A stretch of DNA of 64,000 nt from Hyaloperonospora brassicae (Eukaryota; Oomycota; Peronosporomycetes; Peronosporales; Peronosporaceae): contig CANTFL010001296.1 in the NCBI GenBank assembly GCA_947650285.1, forward strand, positions 478,548-542,547, written 5' to 3'. The notes under the pieces are model-generated. The model saw only the letters and a program-made list of their open reading frames with translations, ran no database searches and was not told where the DNA came from. The first letter of the stretch is position 1. Each line of letters begins with the position of its first letter. This document shows positions 25,563 to 35,577 of this stretch, piece by piece. A program made the translations under genes and the position numbers.

Positions 25563-26224
25563 ATCGATCCGAAGCAATCGCAACGACCTGCGAGGCAGCT
25601 CGAGAACGTTGGGCGCTGCATGTTTCTCACGCCACTAACAAAAATGCACAGCCGACATCAACGGACTGACTGTATGTGCTGCGAATCGATATCTCGCTCT
25701 CCTCCCTCCTCCACCTCTCTTCTCGTCACAAGCTCTGCACTTAAACCAGTCCTCCTACTTCTCTCATGAACCGATCGATCGCCTCGTTGCTGTCGACTTG
25801 GAGGTCCCCTTGCTACATCCACCTGCTTCGCCACGGTAGTCACGTGCCCCGATGTTGCATGAAACCACATTCGGCTTCTCCAGAGGAGCCCATTCACGTG
25901 GCCCAATCGGTCCTAAATCGAGACATGTGTGTGTGTGTGTGAGTCTGTTGCCAGCACTTGTCCGCTTTGCGACCGGCCGCTCGAACGAGTTCCTTGCGTG
26001 CCCTTTGGCGCGTACTTGTCAACTTCGGGTCTTTCTCTCGTCGTGACGGCAGCAACGAATGAGGCAAAGCGTCCAGTGGTCTTGACCGCCGGGTGACGGA
26101 AGTGGCCCGTCCGACTCGGGGAAGAAAGTTCAAACTTTGGGCACTAATGCCGCCTTCGCATGTAACGGCAGCGACGAGGGCCGCGCTGGAGGACAAATTC
26201 ACGCCGCGACAAGTCGATCATTCA

Positions 26225-26232
26225 TTCACTTT
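26225..26232 (+). promoter_or_regulatory. Initiator-like motif of the first LRR-TKL kinase
   Basis: TTCACTTT inside CATTCATTCACTTTGTC fits the oomycete initiator consensus and lies 166 bp before the ATG. Confidence 0.4.
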
Positions 26233-26397
26233 GTCGGGCTCTTGCGCAAGGCTGACGTCAAGTAGCTCCGTGTCGAGTGGCTCCAGTCTTCCAGCGAGCA
26301 CCAACGAACCAACGAACGAACCGACAGATAGCAAGCGGCAGGCCATCTCTCCGTCACATATTTCCAACCGCTTCGTTCGGTACAACCCCAGTCAGTC

Positions 26398-29211
26398 ATG
26401 ACCTCCCGCCAGTACAATGTCCTTCGTCTCGTTGCGGCGGTGCTTGGGGTTGCCAGCGCTACTTATGCCGTAGCACAACAGGACAGCTCGAACTCCACGA
26501 GCAGCTCAAGTTACAGTGCCACCGTTGCCGATGAAGAAGCAGGTGAGACTGCTGCGTACATTGCTCGGGGGTATGCGTCAACGATGGACAAAGACGAACA
26601 ACGCCTGACGGTCATCGACGATTCGCTGCTCATGGAGAGCGTCTGCAATGGCGACCCAGTGGTGTTCCTCAAGTCCATGACGGTCCCTGCCAACGGCGCG
26701 TGCTTGCCGGCTCAAAGCCGCTATAACCTCTCGTGCTCGTGCCTCTCGGGCTTTGCCAACCAAACGCAATGGACGTTTCGCATTCGTGCTCCTGACTCGG
26801 ATCCAGCTGCACCGTTCCCCACGACACTGGACATGGACACTATCGTGCAAGTGAACTCGTTGATGCTGCTGGACGTTCCCGCCGAGTTGCGGTCCCTGTA
26901 AGTCGAATGCAGTCCCCCACACGGTCTCGAATCCCTTGACTTCTTGACTCACGTGATGTCTCTTGTATGGCGAATGCTCAGTACAATACAAGGAGCAAGC
27001 AGCCGTCTTGTCCCCGTGCACTTGGCAAAAGCGACGACCGCCGACAGCACTTTGTCGATCGTTCGCTCGCAGGAGGTGTCCGCTCTGACGAAAGTGTACG
27101 TACAGATCATCCGTTCCCAAGCTCTGTGTCGATCACGCACTAACTTTGATGCTGCACCACAGTGATCTCCAGAACCTCGACTTCTCCGATGTCGCTATCG
27201 ACGTTGGCTTTGTGCCCACGACGCTGACAAAGCTGTACGTACTCCGACCGGAATCGCTGCTCGTGCGATCGCTCTCGTTCTCATCCACTCGATTGCTTGC
27301 ACTCACTCGCAGATCAATGCGCCACTGCAACCTCAGCAGTCTCAGTCATCCGTTTCTCGAGAGTTTTGCGGCCCTCGAGTCATTGTACGACAGCTGCGTA
27401 CGACGGACATCTTGCGTGCTGGAGCTTCTTCTGACGCTTGTCTGTATCTCGGGTCTCGTTTGCAGGAACCTAGCGGCCAACAACCTATTTAGTATTTATA
27501 CCCAACTGCCGCGATCGGTCGAGGCATTGCACGCAATGACCGACATGTGAGTACACGCTGGTTCTTCCCAAGCTGCTTGCTCCACGCACGTACTAACCGA
27601 TGTTGTTGTCGAATGAGCAGAAATCTGGCAAACAACAGCTTCACCGAGTTTCCTGCTCATCTGCTTCGGTTCCCCAATCTGAAGATGCTGTACGTACTGA
27701 CTTGTGCGGTTCATCGAAGCACGACCACTTGGCTCACTTCTTCCGTTGCATTGACCAGGGATCTGAGTGGCAACGCCATCGCAAACCTGACAGTCACGAG
27801 CGATGAACTTGCCGTGATTGCACACCTTTCAGTCTTTCGCATCGACGATCAAGTGGAGACTGGCGGCAGTGCAAACGAATGTGAACGTGGTCACTGGCAA
27901 GTCAAGCACAACGCGCGATTTTGCGTTGTGAACAGTACCAGCAGTCTTCCGATCACGGAAATTGCCGTCGCTCAAGGCAGCGAAGACAAGAGCATGAACT
28001 GGAAGATCTTTATGGTGATTGCGGCATTCGGCGGGTGTCTTGTGGGTCTCCTGATCTTCTTCCTCGCTACGACCTTTTCCCGATGCCAACGGAAGCGTCA
28101 TACCAAACTTGTATCGGCGTCGCCTGGTGCGGATGACGTCTTGACGCCAGGCAGGATGGAGGCCAGTGCATCGCAGGCGGTGTACAACTCGCTGCATCCG
28201 ACGTTGCATGCAGGCATCCTGAACGACCCGCTGATCATGTCGTTTCGGCTCAATTACAACGAAGTGAAAGTCGGTCGCTGCATCAGCAAAGGCGGCTTCG
28301 GGCTCGTGTACATTGGCATGTACAAGCAACGACGCGTGGCCATCAAACGGATCATGCGCGAAAAGTGCGAAAAGCTTTCGCAAATTCGCATGTTCATTCG
28401 CGAAATCGCACTCATGGGGTCCCTAAAGCACGAGCGCATTGTCGAGTTCATCGGTGTCGCATGGGACTCGCTGCGCAACTTGAGCGCCGTCACAGAGTAC
28501 ATGGAGCGTGGCGATTTGCGAGATGTACTTCACGCGCTCAAGCGCCACGGAAGCCAGGCGGACGATGGACTCACTTGGCGCGGTCTCAAGCTGACCATTG
28601 CACTCCACATCGCCGAGGGTCTGGCGTACATGCACTCGCTAAGTCCCAAGGTAATTCACCGCGATCTCAAGTCCAAGAACGTGCTCCTCAACGACGAGTA
28701 CGAGGCTAAGCTCAGTGACTTTGGCGTCTCACGGGAGCGGCAAGTAGTTGGCGCCAAAGGTGGTCTTGGCAAATTCATGACTCCAGGCGTTGGTACGTCC
28801 TTTTGGATTGCGCCCGAGGTGTTGCTTGGCAAAGACTACGACGAGCACGCAGACATTTTCTCCTTTGGCGTCGTGCTCTCGGAGCTTGACACGGACGATT
28901 ATCCGTACTGGAACTCTGGAACCGTTCCCGGGCACGGCATTCCTGATGAACGGCGTGTGCAGGAGCAGAAGATATTGGAGAAAGTAGCGCTGGGCTCGTT
29001 GCGTCCGACGTTTTACAACGACTGCCCTGCCGGCGTCCTGTCATTAGCTGCTAGTTGCCTGGAAGGGAGACCCGAGAACCGACCGAGCGCCTCGGAAGTT
29101 GTGCTTACGATCAAAGAGCTCATCCGCGTCGTGCTGTTCGACGGTCCTCACTCGGAGCCCGAACCTGACGAAATCGTCACGGCTGGATTTCTCTCGGACG
29201 ACAACGAGTAG
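26398..29211 (+). CDS. LRR receptor-like TKL kinase, seven exons
   Basis: Likely a cell-surface kinase sensing an unknown ligand. Exons: 26398-26897, 26982-27095, 27163-27234, 27313-27384, 27466-27546, 27621-27689, 27759-29211; 786 codons. Residues 1-26 are a signal peptide ending AVA. A Cys-containing region follows (VCNGDP ... CSCLSGFAN), then leucine-rich repeats (about 165-320) spread over exons 2-7, with LxxNxL motifs such as NLAANNLFSI. All six introns are phase 2 and exons 2 to 6 run from 69 to 114 nt, roughly one repeat each. A membrane helix lies at about 383-407. The kinase (about 468-760) has SKGGFGLVYIG, the catalytic HRDLKSKN, DFG, and GTSFWIAPEVLL; the first Gly of the usual GxGxxG loop is Ser. 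Ser/Thr specificity is expected from HRDLKxxN. Convergent with the FHA gene (168 bp apart). Confidence 0.93.
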
Positions 29212-29379
29212 AGTGCCATGTCGCCTCGGATGAAGAAGACCATGGGCTCGGCATCACCAGACTTATTTTAGATTGTATAAGTGCTCCGTTGTAACATACT
29301 CGTTCCCGCATCATTGTCAACTCCATCAAGTACCACGTGATCAAACATTCCGCGTGTTGCTGCAATTAGCCCAACTCCA

Positions 29380-30427
29380 TTACTTAGACACAGCAATCTT
29401 CTGCTTCTTCAGTGCAGCCCCACTGGTCTCTTCTGGCGTGGACGCCGAGTCCACTGCCCCACTCCTTTTCGGTTCACTGACAGCTACCACCCGTTTCAGT
29501 TTGTAGCTCGGAACGGGGCACGTACTGTCTTCAACACGCTCGAACGAACTTGTGTCCTCCTGTAAGTACGCGCTGCAGTTAAGCCATATTCGCACACGAC
29601 ACCACACGAAAGAAAACGCGCTCAGCTCAATGCCCGTTTTGCCCAACACCCATCGCGGCAGTTGAAAAAGCCTTACGTGACAAATGCACGCAAGTGGTCT
29701 TTTCCGCCCAGTTCGTGCTCACTTTTGGCGTAGCTCGCCAGGATCTGGTCACACACTTGATCGGCCGTCATCGTCGTCACGCCTTTGTGATATTTTGCTT
29801 TCTCGAACGCCTACAAAACAAGAATCCACCAGAAATAGAACCATCAGAAAAACAGAGCGCTACCACTACTACCACTACGACTACTACCACCACAGCCATT
29901 ACTACTACTATGGTCGGTACTACTCCTTGTATCGAACGACAGCCGACATGCACACCACTACCACCACCAACTTCCCATCTTCCTACTTTTTGGATGATCT
30001 TAAAGCCGCTCATGGTGCTGATCGTCGAGCGAATGGCGCAGAGGAAATAGATCCGCGCGTGGCCAATCTTGAGCGGCATCTTGGAGCTGAGCTTGACCGT
30101 CTGGTTCTTGGCCACGAACTTGCCGCCCGCGAACATGCCGTTCTTGCCGAGACACTGCATCTCGAAACAGCTCTCGCTCTGGTTCCACTGGATACGCGCG
30201 TGCAGACGCGAGATGGCCTTTTGTTCCCCCAATGCAATGCGGTGGTCAGGCAGCGACGACAGCGGACCGCGGCCCAGCTCCGCTGGCAAGTGCGTCACGA
30301 GCTTTTCGAACGGCGTGTCGTCCAAGACGCGGCCACTGAGTTTGGCGTAGGCCAGCGGCGGCCGCTTCTCGACGAACTTTTTCTCGAGCGCCTTCTTGCG
30401 CTCCTCGAGGCCTCCCGTTTGCATCAT
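29380..30427 (-). CDS. FHA-domain protein, three exons
   Basis: FHA domains bind phosphothreonine peptides. Exons on the minus strand: 30427-29987, 29810-29677, 29572-29380; introns GTAGGA..TGTAG and GTAAGG..CTGCAG, giving 255 codons in one frame. After a charged N-terminus (LEERKKALEKKFVEKRPP) the FHA core spans about residues 45-135: LGRG, then a conserved SRLHARIQW (Ser and His of the binding site), GKNGMFAGG, and a final beta strand ARIYFLC. Exon 2 is polar helix, and exon 3 ends in basic KKQKIAVSK, which could act as a nuclear signal. The layout resembles nuclear FHA factors, but no partner can be named. Intron 1 holds an ACT/CTA repeat that translates as poly-Val on this strand, so an unspliced reading of 216 codons is misleading. 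Confidence 0.82.
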
Positions 30428-31713
30428 TGGTCCTATTGAATGACAGCGTGCCGATGAACAAGCGATGGTGCTTTTGACAGGCGGGGGCGTCGTACTATAT
30501 TCTAGATAAACGGAGTGGAGTGACAGCAGATTACTATTATTTCGTCACGAGACACGGGCTTGCGGTGAGCCCAGTCGGGTGAGGCTAGAAGCGACCAAAA
30601 TGGAAAATTGACACTATGTTTCGTAGTTTTTCTTGACCTTTGGGATCCATTCACGAACGTGCCGTCGGTCAAACACTCGTGGGTTGGGCGTCCGATTCGC
30701 AAGTGCATCGTCGCTACTTTCTTACGGTCGTGACAATAGGTTTCCTATTGTACTACTTTCTAGACGGACGTGCCGTTACCACGTTGCAGTCGTGCGCGAC
30801 TTCTCTCGAGAGGTACCAACTGGTTGCAAACCGCGTCCTACAACTACTAGAACCGCAGCTCTCACGGCACTTTGGAGCTGCTCGTTACGTCAAGTGGCTC
30901 ACGTAGGGAAAGCCGACGGCATCGATCGACGGTCGAGCTTCGTCGCGCTTTGACGACAATAGACACGAGAGCGATTGCACAAGCGCAGTCGTGGTCGGTA
31001 GTTGACGTTGTGGCTAATGACGGACTGAAATGAATCACCTGAGCTGGTAGCAAGAAAGACGTGACCGACCTCTCCAGCTGACGACAACGACCTGTGCCAC
31101 CGTAACTGGTCTCGTCGTCCTTCCCCACTAGACCCCCCATAAGGAGCTCGTCGACTGCAACAAGAGGTCTGGAAACGGTACGAGCTCATGGCAGGGGGCA
31201 ACAACAACAACAACAACGTGACAGCAAGTCGCCCAACGTGTCACTTGGAGCTCGAGCGCTGGCCACATACCACCGAAGAGCGCTCGCCCCGAGAGCTCCG
31301 ACACGAAACGCGTGCGGGCAGAGCATAGCAAAGGGACCACCTGACCGGTGTTCGTTGCATTGCATTGACCGAGAGCCATTGCGGTGCGTTGTCGACAGTA
31401 CGGCCGCCTCGCTCGGTGGGCTGCGCGTATCGTTACGAAGGGCACTGCACCGTCCCTTTCAAGTCCCTATAGGACTCGCGCGTGGGGCTCTGCAGGGAGC
31501 TTTGCCATAGACAGACACGCCCTGCGCGTCCGCCTGTCTTGAGCTGCTGGCTTCACCGACACGGGTCATGGCCGCACCACCGCATGAAGCGCAGCGGAAA
31601 CATCACAACTTCATTTCACGTCGTCGAACAACGCAGTCCATTACCTGCTCAAGTCCTCCTCGCACAAGTTTCCTATCACTGTTGCTACTGTTGTTGTTGT
31701 TGTTGTTGTTGCA
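30428..31713. other. Intergenic region between the FHA gene and the second kinase
   Basis: No firm gene. A plus-strand frame at 30640-30906 (88 codons, TTG start, no ATG) encodes one membrane-like helix (YFLTVVTIGFLLYYFL) followed by an amphipathic Leu-rich segment ending VKWLT; it could be a terminal exon of an unrecognised gene but no upstream exon was found. AAC repeats lie at about 31199-31216 and a TTG repeat at 31689-31710. Confidence 0.4.
31610..31617 (+). promoter_or_regulatory. Initiator-like motif of the second LRR-TKL kinase
   Basis: TTCATTTC fits the oomycete initiator consensus and lies 97 bp before the ATG at 31714. If transcription starts here, the leader contains the TTG repeat. 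Confidence 0.4.
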
Positions 31714-34700
31714 ATGGGATCGCTGCAAGACGCACGTCCGTCTTCCGGTAGCTCGATACAAATGACCACTGGTACAGGTGATACCTCCGCAGTGGTTGAG
31801 GCGACACCTCCATCCACATCCGCTTGGGTGACGTCCAAGAAGAGCACTCCGTCGAACGGAAAAGGGGTCACGACACACTCGACCAGAGCGTCAACTCGCA
31901 CGTCGAGAGCTATCGACGACACAGCTGCGAATGCCGCAACCGGTAGCAGGTCAACCGACTCGACCAACCGGTTCACGGACGAAGACGCTGGCGATGTCTC
32001 TAGCACAAGTGCTTCGGCAGTGCAACTTGGGCGCAGCTTACCATCAGTGACGGCAGTCACAAGTGATAGTGGCGTGAACAGCAGCATGAGTGCAACCGTC
32101 GCTGGAGGCGCTGGTGCGGGCGCATCGACAGTGACGTCCAACACGCCTTCCGACACGAACGGGTCGGTCAATCGCTCAATCAATTCGCCCAACTCGGTTG
32201 GAAACTCAGCTGCTGCTGCTGCTACTGCGTCTCGAGAGGTACCCAGTCCAGTCAGTGCTGCTGGAATGTCAAGCAGCTCAGTTCCAACACCGTCTTCGGC
32301 CGTACAACCAGTGCAAGAGCCGTTGGTAAGCTCCGCACGTATGGGCGGCAGCACACCGAGAGACCTTCCGGTCCGCTCGCCAGCGTCTTCGGGGACCTCC
32401 ACGAACGGCAACACAGCTGCAGCATCCGGCACGACAACGACGGACCAGTCGACGAGCAGCTACCCCAATTCTGAAGCCACGACTGCATCTCAGGACACTG
32501 CACCTGCCGTTGCGTCCGGGACTGAAGAGCGCGAAAGCAGTGTCACTGGTGGACCAACATCGTCAATGGAGTCGATCGCGTCGACTGGCAATGGCAAAGC
32601 TGCCAGTAGAGCCATCGGCAGCTCGACTCCGTTTTTCACGACTGCGTCGTCCAAAGGCTTTTCGAGCGGTGCTCCGAGCGAAGCACAGACGCTCTCGTCT
32701 TCTGCCTCCCGCAGCTCTTCGCGGTCGTCGATTGCATTGAAACGCTGGTACGACAGCATCGCGCGTGAGAACGAAACGCAGCTTATCGTAGGCGCCAAGA
32801 ACTCTTCATCAAGTGCGTTCCACCAGGTGTGCAACGGTCAACCGGCACTGATCACGCAGTCGAGTGCAGAGACGCCGAATGGCGGGTGTCCGGACGAGCT
32901 CACGGCCCTCAATGCCTCTTGCACGTGCTTGACAGGGTACAGCGCGACTGCAGCTTCCTGGGTCTTTGACGTCACCTCCGAGTCGTGGAACTCGACTTCG
33001 CACGGAGCAACGCGTCCACTGACGCAATCGGCTTCGGACAAGCTGAAGGTCACCACGATTCGACCCATGTGGGTGTCTTCGCGTCTCGAGACGCTCAAGA
33101 TCGACAGCTCGGACGAGTCTTCGGCTCTGCTGACGTTCGTGGAGGATCACCGCCGGGGCCGCACGTTGTCAAGTCCTGTGTTGAAGCTCGTGCGGTCGAA
33201 GGGCAACAAGTCGGAGGTGCACCTCACGACGCTCTCGCTCACGAACGTGAACTTGCACACAGTAGCTGCGACCACGTCCGACTTTGTGCCTGCGACAGTC
33301 ACGAGTCTCGCGTTGCGCCACTGCAACATCTCGACCCTCGGCAGCAGCTTCACGCGCACGTGGGACGGACTCGAGCAGCTCGATCTGTCTTCGAACACCC
33401 TCAGCACGTACTCGTTCGTCGGTGGACCTGCGCTCAAGGAGCTCAACTTGTCTTACAACGCACTGGCCGCGTTCCCCGTGACCGCACTCGGCTCGAATGC
33501 TCTCGAAGCGCTCTACCTCCACGGCAACAACATCCAGACCTTTAACGTGAACCAGCACGAGTTCGACCAGATCCGAGCGCTCACAGCGTTCACGGCAGAC
33601 CCACCGGCAACAGTGTCGACCTCTTGTGCCAACGGCACGAGGCAGTCGGCACACGGTACAGCCTTCTGCGTCCTCCGTGCGTCCACCGCCGCGGCACCCG
33701 ATGCATCGCAAACACCTGCAGGCTCAGCGAGCCACGACGACTACGACATTCTTGGGGCACTCGGGTACTGGTTCGTAGCGGGTGCGATTGCTGTGCTGTT
33801 TGTGCTGTTGCTCGTGGTCTGGAAGCGACGTCGCTACAGTCGTGAAAGGAGCAGCAGCCCCTTCGTGTCACCGATTGCCATTGAGCCGACGACACCACAG
33901 TGCGACTTGAGCATCGCTTTCGACGATGCCCTCAATCGGGACAGCGTCGTTGAGATTGCTGCGCCAGCTATCGGTGCTGCTGCTATTGCTGCTACGGCTG
34001 GTGTTGCGACCATTGCAGCTCAGGTGTACCCCGGGTACGGACAACCGCATGGCAACAGCATCGAGAGCGAAGACACTGCTGCGATGGACAGGCTCCTTGC
34101 AAACGACACAGTCCTGGCGTCGTGTCGGCTCGAGTCCAGCGAGTTGCAGCTCGGTCGCTGCATCAGTCGCGGTGGGTTCGGTCTGGTCTTTGTGGGGAGC
34201 TACCGAGGACGGCAGGTCGCCGTCAAGAAGATCCGCAGTGAGCGCGAGGTCGGGTGCGAACAAGTCCAGCAGTTTGTGCGCGAGATCTCGCTGCTCTCGA
34301 GCCTGAGCCATCCGCGCATTGTCGAGTTCGTTGGTGCTTGCTGGACGACGCCTGCAGAGCTATCTGCGGTGACCGAACTCATGGAGCGCGGCGACCTGCG
34401 CGACGTCACGCGGCGGTTCAAGCGTCGGGGCTATCGGCTCACCTGGAGCACGTACAAGGTGAACATCGCCTTGCACATTGCAGAAGCGTTGACGTACTTG
34501 CACGGATTGACGCCGACGGTGATCCATCGCGACCTCAAAGCAAAGAACGTGATGCTGAATGCCGACATGGAAGCCAAGCTGAGCGACTTTGGCATCGCCC
34601 GGACACGCAGCTCCGGCGATGGCCGCAAGCCCATGACCGCAGGCATTGGCACGTCCTTCTGGATCGCGCCCGAGGTGCTGCTTGGTCAGGACTACGACGA

Positions 34701-35577
34701 GCGCGCTGACATTTACTCGTTTGGCGTCGTGCTCTCTGAAATCGACACGGAGGACTACCCGTACTGGAACGCCAAGCACCCGCCTCAAGGCAAAGCACAG
34801 GAGCGCGAGATCCTCCGTCAAGTCGCACGTGGGGCCAAGCGCCCGAGTTTCTCGGACGACTGCCCACCTGCAATCTTAGAGCTCGCGGCGCGGTGTCTTC
34901 GGACAGACCCGGAAAAGCGGCCCAGTGCTCTCGGCATTGTGCTCTATCTGCAGCAGCTTCTGCAGTTTCGCAACTCGAGCGCACCGAGTTCGTCGATGGT
35001 CTGCTCGTCGGATGGCACGAAAAAGAGTGCACCGACGGGCACCGGTCCAGACAATACCGTCGCGAGTCTCCGCGCCACGGCCTCGGCAGCTCAACAAAAG
35101 AAAAGAGTGGTGACCTCGTCCGCTACTGCTGCTAGCGCCGACGCCTCGGGAAAGCAAACGAAGATATCATCGCATTCGACAAGAATGGAAGTCACTGCTG
35201 GTTCGGGCGTTCGCGTGTCCAGCGCCGTGAGCTCACGCCTTCATCCGGCTGAAGCGCTGGAAGCGAGTCATGAGGTAACGGCGTCTTCGGCTCAAGTGAC
35301 TCGCCATTCGATACACACCAACGTTGCTGCCAAGGCGAAGACGGCAACGACAACGACGACAACAAGATCGACGACACGACGTGATACGCGGGCCAGTGCT
35401 AGCGGCATCTCCGAATACTTTTTGACCCCCGCCATGGCAGGAAGCAGCGACAGTCTTCAACCAATTCGAACCTGCATCGATGCAGTTCCCACTAGTCTCC
35501 AGGCAAGCCATCAAGCGGCAACAGATACGTTGGCTAGCAATGGTTGTGGAGCTCTTCAAGCGGAAAAGAGACCGTAG
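31714..35577 (+). CDS. LRR receptor-like TKL kinase, intronless, Ser/Thr-rich ectodomain
   Basis: One uninterrupted frame of 1287 codons, paralogous to the seven-exon kinase upstream. Residues 1 to about 345 are very rich in Ser, Thr and Ala, like a heavily O-glycosylated stalk. A Cys region (about 371-408; VCNGQP, CTCLTGYS) matches the paralogue and is followed by leucine-rich repeats (about 485-625; LRHCNISTLG, LDLSSNTLSTYS, LNLSYNALAAFP). A membrane helix lies at about 678-705 before basic KRRRYSR. The kinase (about 810-1085) has SRGGFGLVFVG, HRDLKAKN, DFG and GTSFWIAPEVLL; the first loop Gly is Ser, as in the paralogue. A tail of about 200 Ser/Thr/Ala-rich residues follows. The first ATG comes after a poly-Val stretch encoded by the GTT repeat, so the expected signal peptide is missing from the ATG-started protein. 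Confidence 0.9.
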   Translation: MGSLQDARPSSGSSIQMTTGTGDTSAVVEATPPSTSAWVTSKKSTPSNGKGVTTHSTRASTRTSRAIDDTAANAATGSRSTDSTNRFTDEDAGDVSSTSASAVQLGRSLPSVTAVTSDSGVNSSMSATVAGGAGAGASTVTSNTPSDTNGSVNRSINSPNSVGNSAAAAATASREVPSPVSAAGMSSSSVPTPSSAVQPVQEPLVSSARMGGSTPRDLPVRSPASSGTSTNGNTAAASGTTTTDQSTSSYPNSEATTASQDTAPAVASGTEERESSVTGGPTSSMESIASTGNGKAASRAIGSSTPFFTTASSKGFSSGAPSEAQTLSSSASRSSSRSSIALKRWYDSIARENETQLIVGAKNSSSSAFHQVCNGQPALITQSSAETPNGGCPDELTALNASCTCLTGYSATAASWVFDVTSESWNSTSHGATRPLTQSASDKLKVTTIRPMWVSSRLETLKIDSSDESSALLTFVEDHRRGRTLSSPVLKLVRSKGNKSEVHLTTLSLTNVNLHTVAATTSDFVPATVTSLALRHCNISTLGSSFTRTWDGLEQLDLSSNTLSTYSFVGGPALKELNLSYNALAAFPVTALGSNALEALYLHGNNIQTFNVNQHEFDQIRALTAFTADPPATVSTSCANGTRQSAHGTAFCVLRASTAAAPDASQTPAGSASHDDYDILGALGYWFVAGAIAVLFVLLLVVWKRRRYSRERSSSPFVSPIAIEPTTPQCDLSIAFDDALNRDSVVEIAAPAIGAAAIAATAGVATIAAQVYPGYGQPHGNSIESEDTAAMDRLLANDTVLASCRLESSELQLGRCISRGGFGLVFVGSYRGRQVAVKKIRSEREVGCEQVQQFVREISLLSSLSHPRIVEFVGACWTTPAELSAVTELMERGDLRDVTRRFKRRGYRLTWSTYKVNIALHIAEALTYLHGLTPTVIHRDLKAKNVMLNADMEAKLSDFGIARTRSSGDGRKPMTAGIGTSFWIAPEVLLGQDYDERADIYSFGVVLSEIDTEDYPYWNAKHPPQGKAQEREILRQVARGAKRPSFSDDCPPAILELAARCLRTDPEKRPSALGIVLYLQQLLQFRNSSAPSSSMVCSSDGTKKSAPTGTGPDNTVASLRATASAAQQKKRVVTSSATAASADASGKQTKISSHSTRMEVTAGSGVRVSSAVSSRLHPAEALEASHEVTASSAQVTRHSIHTNVAAKAKTATTTTTTRSTTRRDTRASASGISEYFLTPAMAGSSDSLQPIRTCIDAVPTSLQASHQAATDTLASNGCGALQAEKRP

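Larger units (their letters stand above)
24182..26397. other. 2.2 kb intergenic region with simple repeats, no gene supported
   Basis: Open frames of up to about 190 codons occur on both strands but are propped open by CCGT (about 25189-25208) and CTGT/CTAT (about 25511-25560) repeats and resemble nothing I know. The last 170 bp are the presumed promoter of the downstream kinase. Confidence 0.5.

Noticed and set aside
24823..25669. 192- and 168-codon plus frames
   Set aside because: Held open by CCGT and CTGT repeats, with Arg/Ser-rich translations on both strands and no family resemblance.
29777..29986. C-terminal poly-Val membrane segment of the FHA protein
   Set aside because: Translation of intron 1, which contains a CTA/ACT repeat; GT-AG splicing joins a sensible second exon.
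31641..32432. 263-codon minus frame at the start of the second kinase
   Set aside because: Shadow of the Ser/Thr-rich coding stretch; starts inside the kinase ORF and depends on its codon bias.
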